Below, piece by piece: positions 36,712 to 48,193 of a stretch of 64,000 nt of DNA (the stretch's first letter is position 1; every line of letters starts with the position of its first letter). The notes beneath the pieces were generated by a model that worked only from the letters and a program-made list of their open reading frames with translations, made no database searches and was not told the origin of the DNA. Made by a program: the position numbers and the translations under genes. The stretch is from the NCBI GenBank assembly GCA_037367405.1, contig JAZKJV010009620.1:547001-611000 (forward strand), written 5' to 3'. Origin of the DNA: Ottelia alismoides. Its lineage: Eukaryota; Streptophyta; Magnoliopsida; Alismatales; Hydrocharitaceae.

Positions 36712-39038
36712 GCAATGAGCATAGCCTAAGTTATTTTGTCATTCTTGTATAAAAATTCTTGATTAATCATTTATTTTTGTGAGCAGCTATTTTTATTGCT
36801 ATTAATCACCATGCTTCATTTATTTATTTATTGTGATTATTTTATCTGCTCTATTTGACTGATTGAGCTATTCTAATGCAATCTTTTTGTGTCTTTGATG
36901 AGAGGGCTCGCCACGCGAGGATGGCTTCTTAGGAGGTCAAGGCAGCCAAGCTTGGAGGAGGATGGTCTTCTTCTCATGACCATCTGGAGAGAGCACCAAG
37001 GAAGCAAAGAGATGGGCATTAGTTGGAGCTAGAACACTTAGGATTATTTTTGTCATTTATGGTGAGAGAGAGACAATTTTGTCTTGTAATTAAACATGAC
37101 TCTACTCTTCACAATGAGGTCCAGTGCCTGGGTGATTGTTCACCTGGGGGCCTCATCGCTGTTTTCTGAGTTTTCATCGCTTTCTTTTCTTTGTTTTCCG
37201 AAGTTTTGAGCTTTCCGCCTTTATTTTATTTTGTTTTGTGTGCTTGGAGCCCCTAGATGTAGGTTGCTTGATTCGGTAGCTAGGTCTAAACATTAATAAG
37301 AATGCATGTTCCTATAGTCTACTTCGTGTGGATCTAGTCAAATTTAAACAAGCCGCTCATTTGTCTATTAGCCCTTGTGCCACAGCGAGCCCTGTAAAGC
37401 GCTTTCTCCTACCCTCAAGTGTGTTCAGTAGAGGAGGGGTGAGCCAAGACCGGACCTTTCGGGTTAGAGATGAATGAGCGACTTATGGTTCTTCACGCTA
37501 ATAGCAGCTAATGTTTAGGGCGATTTTGTGCCTTGCATACCGACATGTAGATAGGTTTAAAAATTCTGTTTTGCATACCGCATGGAGAGAGCTGGGATGC
37601 ACTGTAAGTCTTCTAACTCAACATGCATCATTCGGTTCAATGGTGAGATTTCCATCATGGAACCACTTGCACGGCTTTTCTGCTATCTCCCTCTGATTTT
37701 GAGCACCTAGGACTTAAATGAAAATCTACAAAAACGTTAGGCGCTGGTATGAAACAGACTCAAAAAAGTGAAAACCTAAAAATTAAAACAAGGGGACTGC
37801 TAAATAAACTTTGACCTTAATTAAAATCTGTAATGGACTATCATTGTACCGGGTTCATAAAGCCCTCATTGTTTTCAGGTACCTTGGAGGGGGACCAAAA
37901 CCCTACTCCCTTGAGCGAGTGCGACCCCCCTACGGATTAAAGTCAAAAACCCAATCTGCAACTGCCTTGTGTATCTCCTGGATTTCCGAAGTAATGGTGC
38001 TTCTATCATACGTAGGCGAGTAGGGCTTGTTCACCAGTGATGACTCTCTGTTGTGTAGAGCATCGACCCTGTCCGAAGTATTGAGCATAGGCCACGCCTT
38101 CACGGGGGTGTCTGTCTCATTGTCCTGCGTCCGAGTAGGTTCTTGAACGCTCACGGGTGATTCCGTTGCGAGCGAGAACCGAAGTATTGGTTTCGCCTAT
38201 CGGCTTCCTCTCTCTATTTCTTTGGCTGAGCAGGGATCCAGGAAGGGTTGCAAGGACTCCAAAAAGTATAGACTACAGGTTACACAGGAGGAGGACAAGT
38301 ACGGGATACTCTTCTGGCAGTACTCTCTCTCTTATAGGGTAGCGTACTAAGGACTTGTTATAAGATATGCCTGAAATAACAACTCTAAAAATGAAAAGAT
38401 AATAAATAGCCGAGCTTTCACGGCTTCACATGGCGTGAGTTGGTGAACCCGATTTTGTATTGTGTTTGTATGGATCTAGATTAAGGTTGAAAGATCAAGA
38501 CCCGGGCCTTTGCGCACATTTTTGTCGTTTCTCCCATTGACCACCCTACTCAACCGAGCCTTTATACTATTTTGCACTCCTTTTATTCCTCGTTGACCAC
38601 CGTATCTTTCTTCCAACATCTGATTCTCTTGTGCTTCTCGAAGTTGATCCATGGATGGTTTTTCGTCGGGACCATGCCGACACCTACATCGATTGCATGG
38701 ACTCAACTCCGCCAATAAGTTCGAGGCGATTCCCGAGAACCCGATCCGGACTTTGCGGATCGATCTCCAGACTCCTCATTTTCTACCTTTCTCCTTGGCC
38801 ACCTAATAAACTGGGATCACTTTTTGTCCCACTTTCGACGTTGTGAATGGAAGTCGATTACAGTCTACATCCTTTTCCATTCACAACATGCTGGGGTTGA
38901 CCTGAATTCCAGCTTCGTCACGACAGCTGAACATTAATTGCAAGTGATCTGATTCAGACCATCTCATTATGCAGATAGAAGACAGTGCGAGCCCTGGAGA
39001 CTACTCCGGAGTTCATCTCGTCCGACTCAGACCCTGAC
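36712..39038 (+). other. Untranslated leader of element C
   Basis: About 2.3 kb without a frame that matches a known protein. It aligns loosely with the leader of element A: GAGAGAGA-type text near 37065, and the approach to Gag through TCCGACTCAGACCCTGAC, where A has TCAGAGTCAGACACCGAA. The longest frames (about 80 codons) look accidental. Confidence 0.65.
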
Positions 39039-40961
39039 ATGGCTCCAGGAGGAAAGGGCAAGGGTCAGCAGCCACCACAACCAGAGGGACAGTTGCCAGA
39101 CCAGAACCAAGTCAATGCACAACTACTGGCGTCTATCCAGGCCATCCAGCAACAGCTGACCGAGCAGGCCCTCACACAGACAGCTTTCCAGGACATGTTG
39201 AATGATATGATGAACCGTGACGATGGAGGAGGAGGCAGAGGTAGAGGAGGCAGGGGAGGAGGAGGTGGAGGTGGAGGTGGTGGTGCCGATGACGACGTAG
39301 AATTTCCCCCACCACCAAAGCCAACCCTTAAAGAAACATACAATCCGGGAGACAACCAAATGACCGAGTGGATACTCATTCCACCGGTACACGCTCACTT
39401 TGAGCTGAAGCCCAAATTCATTGCTCTTCTCCCTGCATTTCATGGAAACACGAGCGACGAGCCGTACATTCACCTGCAGCAATTCTCTCGCATTTGCCGT
39501 ACTACGCACTATCCCAATGTCCCTCTGGACATTGTCAAGATGATGGCTTTCCCCTTTAGCCTACAGGACAAGGCCCTCTATTGGGTCAATCATCTGGGGA
39601 AGGTTGTGACGACCTGGGAGGAGTTGAAGTCCGCCTTTCTGCACAAATATTACCCTCTAGGTAGGCTCAACCAGATGCGAGCCCGTATCAGTAATTTCTC
39701 CCAAGGACCCCATGAGTCGATACATGAAGCGTGGGAGAGATTCACTGACCTGCAAGAGAAGTGTCCCCATCATGATATCCCGAAGACCAGCTTGGTCCAG
39801 CATTTCTTTGGGGGACTGAACATAGAAAGCCAAAGGCTCGTAGACGCAGCATGTAGGGGCTCCCATTTTAATAAGGATGAAGATGTCGTCTGGCAGATAT
39901 TTGAAGAAATGGCCGAAGGAGAGGCCGCCTTCTCTTCATCCAAGGCGTATCTGAAGCAACCCCAGATCCTTCAAAAACAAGTGCACATGGCAGCGTCCAA
40001 AGAAGCAGAGAGAGATGAGAGCTCCAACCTCAGTATCATCGGTGGTCACCTCTCGAAAGTTGACATCATCGAGAAGCGATCACAGGACCTCGAGAAACTC
40101 GCTGTGATCGAGAAGAGGACCCAGAACTTGGACAAGCTAGATCAGATCAACAAGTACCTTGAACTGTTGGTCAGCACTATCAACTCTGTCCAGTCGGCTA
40201 CACCATCAGATGCTCTCGCTGAGAAGAAGGACGAGCAACAACCGTAACATCAGCCTCAGCTGAGCCAACAGCCACCGGAAGTCCAGCACGTTTACTACGT
40301 GCAGGCGCCCGACCAGGGCCCGCCGCAGCAACAGATGGTCGTGTACCAACCGGAGTTTCTTTCTGTACCTGATCCGGTCTTCCCTCCACCACCCCTGATT
40401 CAAGAAGTGAATGGAGTATGGACTAATGATGCACAGCCGACCCGTCCTCAGGGACAACCCCAGGGTCAGCCATTCGCCAATCGGCAGTACCACCAACCTC
40501 AGGGTGGTCGTTTTGGGCAAGTCTCTCAGCCTCACCAACAGCACCAGCAGCCTCCCCAGTTTGCACATCAATGGAAGCAGAACCATCCATACCAGCAGCA
40601 GCCGCAGTACCGCCACCCACAACCGTATCACCAGTATGCGGCTGCTCCGCCTCAACCATATCAGCAATATCGTCCTCCGTCATACCAACAACTTCAACTT
40701 CCTGCTCCACCGCAGCAGCACCACCAGCAACACCCTCCCCACCCATCTACCCAACCGCAGCATGGTCTGCACGCTGAATCTTCTGAAGTATCCCCTGCGA
40801 ACCCCACCATGGATTGTCTGGCCCAGCTTGTTAAAGGGCTAGCGGAAATGACAAAGCGGCTTGATGACCTGATCGCCACCCGAACTACCATTCCGGCCTA
40901 GGTCGAAGCCAACCCCTATAATTTCAAGAAGAAAGAGCAGGTAGAATGTGATGTCCAGTCC
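39039..40961 (+). pseudogene. gag: Gag of element C, two premature stops
   Basis: The start is the ATG at 39039 (MAPGGKGKGQQPP), supported by alignment with A. Order: a Gln-rich helix (VNAQLLASIQAIQQQLTEQA, residues about 26-45), a poly-Gly/Arg tract (about 62-84), the Gag core (FELKPKFIALLPAFHG, PYIHLQQFSRIC, ALYWVNHLGKVVTTWEEL, HEAWERFTDLQEKCPHHD; about 121-270), a coiled-coil-like charged stretch (about 345-395) and a long Gln/Pro/Tyr-rich tail. No CCHC knuckle is seen. TAA at 40245-40247 falls in a Gln-rich run; TAG at 40899-40901 stands where A has CAG. The frame continues without shift into the protease. Confidence 0.9.
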
Positions 40962-42470
40962 GTGTCTGATAATGATATGACTGTTTATTCTAATGCTGTT
41001 ACTCTCAGGAGCGGTAGGGCCTTGCCTCCGCCAGCTACCAGAAGTGGGGTGAATAAAGAAACAGGTGGATCATCATCTTCCGCATCAGCCATGCCAGCTC
41101 CAGAGGCGGGTGAGGAGGAAGAAGAAGGAGAAGCCAGTCCAGCCGTTGTGCCATGTCACCAGCAGCCCCAGCAGAAAATACAAAAAAATCGGCAAAAGCA
41201 AAAACACCAAAAAGAAGCTTGTAGCCGAAGCGAAGCCGCGCCAGCATTGGAGGAGCCGCGAGCAGCAGCCAATCCCTTGCCAACCGATGGAGCATACGCT
41301 ATCCTTTTCGATCGCCCAACAGCACCAGCATGCCAAGATCCAGCTTGTACTCCTTTTTGTAGTTCGGATGTACAACATTATGTGGGCGATGATTTTGATG
41401 TAAATAAGAACTCTCATTTTTCTACCAGTGGTGTAAATACTCCTTTTCCTTATGCAATACAAAAATCCAAAAAAAATGCAAAACGAAAAAAGGCATTGTC
41501 TGATCCAGGTGTTGTGGATATTTTGGATAAATTGACTGTTGAGATTCCGTTGTTGAAGGCCATGGAATACATGCCAGCCATAAAGAAAGGACTGAAAGAG
41601 GCATGTACTAACAGGTGTCGCCCAGTGCAAGACAATAGACACCGAGAGGTAAAAAAGTACGTTCTCTCCATGGCCACTGTTGCTGCCATCAGCAATCTCC
41701 CTCAGAAGAAGCAAGATACAGGAGCACCTCTGATCAGTTGTGTGATTTTTGACCAGGTCTTCGAGCGCACTCATCTTGACAGTGGTTCTTCCATCAACCT
41801 TCTGCCCTCGTCCATAATACAAGAATTCGGACTGGGACCGCTCAAGCAGACACGCATGATCCTTTAGTTCGTTGACCGATCCGTCAAGCAGCCCCGAGGT
41901 TTGTTGGAAGACGTGATAGTTACAGTGCAGGAGATGAAATTCCCAGCTGACTTTGTAGTACTTGACATGGACTCGCCTGCACCTCTGCTCCAGACCCCTA
42001 TCATCCTTGGCAGACCATTCCTCCGCACTTCAGGTGCCGTGGTTGATTACAGGTCTGGGAAGATCACTTTCAGCTCGAACACCAAGCGAATCACGATAAA
42101 CATGAACAAAGAGCAGAATGCCACAACTGATGAGAGCCAGGTGGCATCAGAAGCAGACTGTGATTTTATTGCAGAGATCAGAGACTCAGCTTTATCATTG
42201 GATGATTCATGGACCCGAGAAATCCTCACTCTTGAGGAGGACTTGGAAAGCGCAGTCAGCATATGCTCCGACGATTCTTGGGAGACAGATTCTCAGATGC
42301 AGGCGCATCTTCATGAGCATTCACTCCAGACCGAACATGATCAGCTTAGCGCAGAACCGTTCGATGCATCACCGGGATCTCAACAGGATGATGAGGATGG
42401 TAAGTATCGCAAGGAAGTACATCCCACCACCAGCATGGTATCTGAAGTGACAGACAAAGTGGACAGATCA
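40962..42470 (+). pseudogene. pro: Aspartic protease region of element C, one premature stop
   Basis: Same frame as gag. A low-complexity, Lys-rich linker leads to PLLKAMEYMPAIKKGLKEAC, then the protease: GAPLISCVIFDQVFERTHLDSGSSINLLPSSIIQEFGLG (about 41728-41840), with the catalytic D-S-G at about 41776-41784. A TAG at 41865-41867 interrupts it where A has a Gln codon. The second half (DFVVLDMDSPAPLLQTPIILGRPFLRTSGAVVDY, about 41950-42050) follows in frame. An acidic linker separates it from the reverse transcriptase. It would mature the Gag-Pol precursor. Confidence 0.88.
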
Positions 42471-44010
42471 AAACCAGAACTCAAGACACTTCCTGCAGGC
42501 CTGAAGTATGCTTTCCTTGCGGGTGAAGAACAAATGTATCCGGTCATCATCAGCAGCAGGCTGAATCCGGATCAGGAATCTCGACTTCTCGAGGTTCTAG
42601 AAAAGAACCACAAGGCACTTGGTTGGAGCGTATCATACCTCCGAGGGATAAATCCAGCCTTGTGTTCACACTACATCTATCTAGAAGAAGATGCCAAGCC
42701 GTCCCGCGAATTCCAAAGAAGGCTAACCCCTAACCTTTGGGACGTCGTTATGAAGGAGATAACGAAATGGTGTGACGCAGGCTTTATCTATCCCATCTCC
42801 GACTCAAAATGGGTAAGCCCACTGCATGTAGTTCCGAAGAAATCAGGGCTTACCGTGGTTATAAATGATAAAGGAGAGGAAATTTCCACTCGGGTACCAA
42901 CATCCTGGCGGGTGTGTGTTGACTACCACCGTCTTAATGCAGCAACGAAGAAAGACCACTTTCCCTCGCCCTTCATTGATCAAGTTTTGGAGATATTAGC
43001 AGGCAAGGAGTTCTTTTGCTTTCTGGATGGGTACTCCGGGTACAACCAAGTGGCGATCGCTCCTGAAGATCAAGAGAAGACTACCTTCACTTGCCCGTTC
43101 GGCACCTACGCCTTCAAAAGAATGCCCTTTGGATTATGCAATACACCTGCAACATTCCAAATGTGCATGTTAGCCGTCTTCGCCGAGATGGTAGGCAGTT
43201 TTCTCGAGGTGTTCATGTACGATTTCTCTGTCTATGGTGATAGTTTCGATTCTTGTCTTCAGCACCTAGACAGAGTGCTTCAGAAGTGCCGGGAAGTCAA
43301 TTTAGTGCTTTCATGGGAAAAGATCCACTTTATGGTCACTGAAGGCATTGTACTGGGCCACGTCGTTTCCAAACGTGGCATGGAAGTCGACCCGGCAAAG
43401 GTGGATGTCATTTCAAATCTTCAGCCACCTCAGTCAGTGAAGAATGTGAGGTCATTCCTGGGGCATGTGGGGTTTTACAGACGATTTATCAAGGATTTCA
43501 GCCGCATTGCCTGACCTCTGACAGAACTTTTATGCAAGGAAACATAGTTCATTGTTGATCAGCCAGTTCTCCTTGCTTTCAATCAGTTGAAGGAGCTTAT
43601 TACCCAGGCTCCAATCTTACAGCCGCCCGACTAGACTCTTCCCTTTGAGATAATGACCGATGCGTCAGACTTTGCAGTCGAAGCTGTTCTTGGGCAGAGA
43701 AAAGACAAAGTGCCCTATGCTATTCACTATGCCAGCAGAACATTAGACGAGGCACAGAGAAATTATACAGTGACAGAAAAAGATTTGCTGGCTGTGGTTT
43801 TCGCCTTAGAGAAGTTCAGATCCTATTTGTTGGGATCAAAAGTCAAAATTTTTACAGACCACTCTGCTATCCATTACCTACAGCAGAAGAAGGATGCCAA
43901 GCCAAGACTGATTTGTTGGATCCTTCTCCTCCAGGAATTCGATTTGGAAATAAAGGACAAGCCTGGAGTTCAGAATGTGGTAGCAGATCATCTCTCCAGA
44001 ATAGAGCAGC
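42471..44010 (+). pseudogene. pol: Reverse transcriptase and RNase H of element C; altered catalytic motif
   Basis: Reverse transcriptase motifs in order: LKTLPAGLKYAFL, WCDAGFIYPISDSKWVSPLHVVPKK, WRVCVDYHRLNAATKKDHFP, FLDGYSGYNQVAIAPEDQEK (motif A Asp present), FGLCNTPATFQMCM, then FMYDFSVYG. In the last, the first Asp of the catalytic MDD is Tyr (codon 43218-43220); A has MDD. That alone should abolish polymerisation. The thumb follows (GIVLGHVVSKRGMEVDPAKV, FLGHVGFYRRFIKDFS). Stops: TGA at 43512-43514, TAG at 43545-43547 and TAG at 43632-43634. RNase H (MTDAS, VTEKD, FTDHSAI, VADHLSR; 43653 to about 44000) keeps its acidic residues. Confidence 0.92.
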
Positions 44011-45554
44011 ATGAACCTCCTCTGAGCAATGCACCTATCACAGAAACCTTCCCCGACGAAGCCATCATAGCAGTGGATTCTCTTCCTTGGTATGGTGATA
44101 TAGCCAATTACCTCGCCTCTGGGGTAATACCTTCGGATTGGACGAAGAACCAAAAGAACAAATTCATGTCGACCATCCGCTTCTACCAATTGGAAGATCC
44201 TCTTTTATTCAGAGAAGGAGAAGATTGTATTTGGCGCAGGTGCATCCCTCAGACGGAGCAGTCTAGTGTCCTCGAGCATTGTCACTCGCTCGAATCTGGT
44301 GGATACCACTCTGGAGATCGGACGGCAGCCAAAGTACTTCAGTGTGGCTTCTGGTGGCCCACTTTATTCAAGGATGCAGCAGAGTTTGTCAAAAGATGCA
44401 TTGACTGTCAGAGGTTGAAAGGCACACTTACTGCCAAAGATTCAATGCCCCTGAAAATCATTCAGATAGCAGACGTTTTCGATGCATGGGGCATTGACTT
44501 CATGGGACCTTTCCCTAACAGTCAAGGTTTTGAGCACATCCTTCTCGCCGTCGATTACGTGAGTCGTTGGGTTGAAGCTATCCCCGCTCGAGCCGCCGAC
44601 AACCGAACAGTATGCCAGTTTCTGAAGAAGAACACCATTTTGCGGTTCGGGATACCGAAAATTCTCATATCAGACGGGGGTAGCCACTTCATTAACAAAG
44701 AGGTCAAGAAGTTAACGAAGGAGTACGGCATCTACCATCGTGTCGCATCTCCTTATCATCCACAGACCAATGGCATGTCAGAGTTATAAAACAGAGAAAT
44801 CAAGACTATACTGCAGAAACTTGTTAGGCCAAACAAGAAAGACTAGTCTCAACTCTTGGACTCACTCCTATGGGCTTACCGAACCGCCTACAAGTCCCCC
44901 TTGGGCATGTCGCCCTATCGTCTTGTGTATGGGAAGCCGTGCCATCTGCCTGTGGAATTAATTCACAAGTTTTTGTGGGCAATCGACAGTTGTAATTTGG
45001 ACTCATGCAAAAGTGGTCAGAAGAGAAAAGATGATCTGAACAGGCTCTTGGAATTCCGAGACTATGCATACGATAACACCTTGATGTACAAGGAGAAGGT
45101 GAAACGCTAGCACGATCGGCACATCAGACGAAAGACCTTTGACGTTGGACAGAAAGTGTGGTTATTTGATGCAAAGTTGCGGATATTCCCAGGCAAATTA
45201 AAGAGTAAGTGGACAGGGCCCTTTCGAGTTTGTGAAGTGCGTGACAATGGAAGCATTGCTATATCAGAACTGTCTCCTGACGCACAGCCATTCGTCGTCA
45301 ACGGTCAACTCCTGAAGCTGTACCTCGAACCAGACACATTCCTGGCCATTGTTGACTCCATTCAGCTCATGCACCATGATGACATCTCCTCAACACCTGC
45401 GGCATCGAAAGATTCAGACCATGCAATCCAACAACTGTTTATCTTATTTTCCTCTTTTCTTCTTTTCTTCTATTCCTTTTCTATCTTCTTTGTGTATCAA
45501 AAAGGTGCCGCCCTTGTAGAGATTTTTCTATACTTAGGACGTACTTTGTCCTAA
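44011..45554 (+). pseudogene. int: Integrase of element C, three premature stops
   Basis: Same frame as the rest. Zinc-binding start [11 protein letters not shown] ... CIDC (about 44280-44410), then the catalytic triad: D in [13 protein letters not shown] in LISDGGSHF and E in NGMSEL, with 35 residues between the second Asp and Glu as in the family. The C-terminal part has GPFRVCEVRDNGSIAISEL and PFVVNGQLLK. Stops are TAA at 44787-44789, TAG at 44844-44846 (A and the family suggest Trp) and TAG at 45108-45110 (A has TGG). The frame runs into the first hairpin of the array before ending at 45554. Confidence 0.92.
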
Positions 45555-45928
45555 GTATAGGGGGGATGTACACCTAGAGTTTTTCATGTCGGTCCGATCC
45601 TCTCCATTGTCTCCTCTCTTGTCAATACTTAGGAGTATCTTACCCTAAGTATAGGGGGAGACACTCTGAGTACGATCTGTATATTCCCACCCTTGACCCT
45701 CCCTGCTTTTTGTACAGTCTGCTATACTTAGGATTATTTGATCCTAAGTATAGGGGGGACGGTCAACTTCTCATTCATTCATTTCTTTCATATTTATTCT
45801 TTAGACTTGTCTATACTCAGTACGAGTTATGTCTCTATTTTTCTTTTCGATCTATGAGGACATAGCTCAAGCTTAGTATAGGGGGGTCGTATATACTGTG
45901 TATATACTATAAGCCATAACTCATACTG
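45528..45928 (+). repeat. Hairpin plus G-run array after pol in element C
   Basis: Four stem-loops, each ending in a G run. Unit 1: CTATACTTAGGAC / GTCCTAAGTATAG (45528-45540, 45548-45560; 13 perfect pairs, 7-base loop). Unit 2: ATACTTAGG / CCTAAGTAT (45625-45633, 45644-45652). Unit 3: CTATACTTAGGAT / ATCCTAAGTATAG (45722-45734, 45741-45753; 13 perfect pairs, 6-base loop). Unit 4: longer, CTATACTCAG...GAGTTATGTC with GACATAGCTC...CTTAGTATAG (45811-45833, 45859-45881). Each right arm with its G run copies the true polypurine tract at 48181-48193. Units 1 and 3 differ by a compensated base pair. Confidence 0.92.
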
Positions 45929-48180
45929 AAAATAAAAGATCACCTCAACATAAAATAGAATGTAAAAATTAGCTTTATAATAATAAAAGATGATTGTGAG
46001 CTCCTCAGGCTCGCTGTACTTGTACTGATTATTAAATCAGAAAAAGCTTTTTATGCAAAAAGTGTTCTTTGAAAAATCTTGTGAAAATTATTTGAAAATA
46101 GTGTGTACAAGTATTCAACCTTTGAAAAATTAGTTTTGTGTGTAAAATTTATTTTCTTTTGAGTGAAATAAAAATGTGTGGAAAATAGCATGCAAATGAT
46201 TGTAAAATTTTGATGGTCAAAATTGGTTTGGAAAACCTATCTATGATGTGTAAAACCTTTGTAAAATCCTTTTCAAATACGTGTACATGTTTGCAAAATT
46301 ATTTTGGACTAGAGCTTTCAAAACTCTTGTGAAAAGTGACTCTTGAATAAGTCTGAGGAGTCTACACAAAAATCTCTCTTTTGTAAATAAGGAATAATCA
46401 CAAATAAAACTGATAAAAACCATATTATATAACAAATACAATTTTTCTTCTTTTGTATATACTGATTAATAAATCAGGGTAGATACGTATACCGTATGAT
46501 TTGAAAAATAGTGTGAATTGTTTGAAAAATTTGCTGTGAAATGTTTTCAACTTGTGTAAAATTGTTTGGATTGCAAAACTTTTCTTTGTATGAAATAAAG
46601 GATTTGAAAAACCTATGTGCAAATATTTTGAAAATTGCTTGTCAAAACTATTGTGAAAAATGTATATATGGTGTGAAAAATCTTTGCAAAAATAGTTTTC
46701 AAATGTGTGTAAATGATTGCAAAAATTATCGTGTACTATAGTTTGCAAAATTATTTTCAAACTATACCTGAAGAATAAGATCACTATTACAAATACTTGT
46801 AAATCAGAAATAAAATGCATAAAAGTCTTTCTCAACAACCAAAATAAACTACTTCATTAAAACCTGTAGAGTCTTTATACATCCATACAGTTTGTAAATA
46901 AAGCGGCACGCCCGTGTAAATAATTGTACGTACCTTTTTGTATGTGTCAAGTTTTTATTTGCAAAAATTTATTTGTATAAAAACATTCTTTGATTCTTTT
47001 AAATTCTTTGTGAGAAATTGCATCATTCATTGTGCATAGCATAAACATACCATTCATATTCTTTTTGAGTAAGCTTGATGATTGAATCAGTCCAATAAAG
47101 TCTCAAATTGGAGCTTGGTTAGACCTTACCGCACCTAACCGCACTAGAGCCTTTCGGGAACTAGGTTTAAGGTACTTCAGGTCTATGCAGACTTAATTCT
47201 TTGAGAAATCAGGGCAGGGTTCAAGTCACCTCAACTGACTAACTAGAACTTTTCGAGACACACGCATGACTCTTGCCGACCGTGACCTAACTTGGACACT
47301 TGCACCTTTCACTTAGCTCAACTCAGTTGGAGTGGTGAGGGGGTTGGATTTGCCAGTCTGAGACGCACACGGGTGGAAACATTCGTCCTCATCTAGGGAG
47401 GGAAGTGCACCTCAACCTGGTTCAATAGCCATGAGGTCTAAAGACTGGAGATTGTGGGTTGCGATAAAGCTTCAAAAAAGGGATAGTCTACTGGCTCAAG
47501 AGGAAAAACTCCTTATGTAAATGCTGCTGTGAATATTATGTTAAAAAAAATGGTCAGGCCTGTACAAAAATAAAATGCCTGCAAAGTATGTACAAAATCA
47601 ATAAGCAAGCTTGAGTTCCAAAGACAAATATGTGAGCCTGCAGCTGGATGACTTGACTACACTGGTCTTGCATCCCAGGATCGGTAGCTACACTGGCTAC
47701 CGTCCATTCTTCTCTTCACCCCCTCCTCTTGAGCTGGTTGCCACTTGATCTTAGAAGGGAATACCCTGCTCCTCGAGGAAAGAGCTATTGGATTGGGGAA
47801 TCATTGGGTTGTCATTCTGGAGAAGTCAGTTCCTTTATCATTTCAGTTGGGGAGAGCCACTATCACTTACACTGTACAAGTCAGCTTCATAGTTATAAGG
47901 GTTTGCGTATGATGTAGACCAGTTCTGACCAGGCTAGTGAGGTGGGTTGAACCGAGTTTTGTGACTATCGAAGGCTGTGGTATTTTAGAGCTGGTTCCCG
48001 ACTAGGTTCCATACACATCTACACCCAAGGTCTGACAGGAGCTCCAAATTCAAATTTTGTAAAGACATGCATTGCACTGAAAGCACCCCTATTCACTCTA
48101 TCCTTCTCTAATTCTCCTTTTTCTTTTCTTTATTCTTTTTGTACTTATTGCATAAGTGTTTGCTAGGGACTAGCAAAGGC
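45929..48180 (+). other. 3' untranslated region of element C
   Basis: No env-like or other gene is seen. The first part has two imperfect copies of a block of about 330 bp, starting ACTGATTATTAAATCAG (46024-46040) and ACTGATTAATAAATCAG (46461-46477). They are rich in GTGAAAA / TTTGCAAAA phrases and each closes with GAATAAG. The rest (about 47090-48180) aligns with A's 3' UTR at about 25970-27075. A perfect 8-bp stem-loop TTTGCTAG / CTAGCAAA (48159-48177) stands just before the polypurine tract. Confidence 0.75.
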
Positions 48181-48193
48181 AAGTATAGGGGGG
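48181..48193 (+). promoter_or_regulatory. Polypurine tract of element C
   Basis: AAGTATAGGGGGG adjoins the 3' LTR start at 48194. It is the expected plus-strand primer site for reverse transcription, and is the sequence copied in the hairpin array upstream. Confidence 0.9.
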
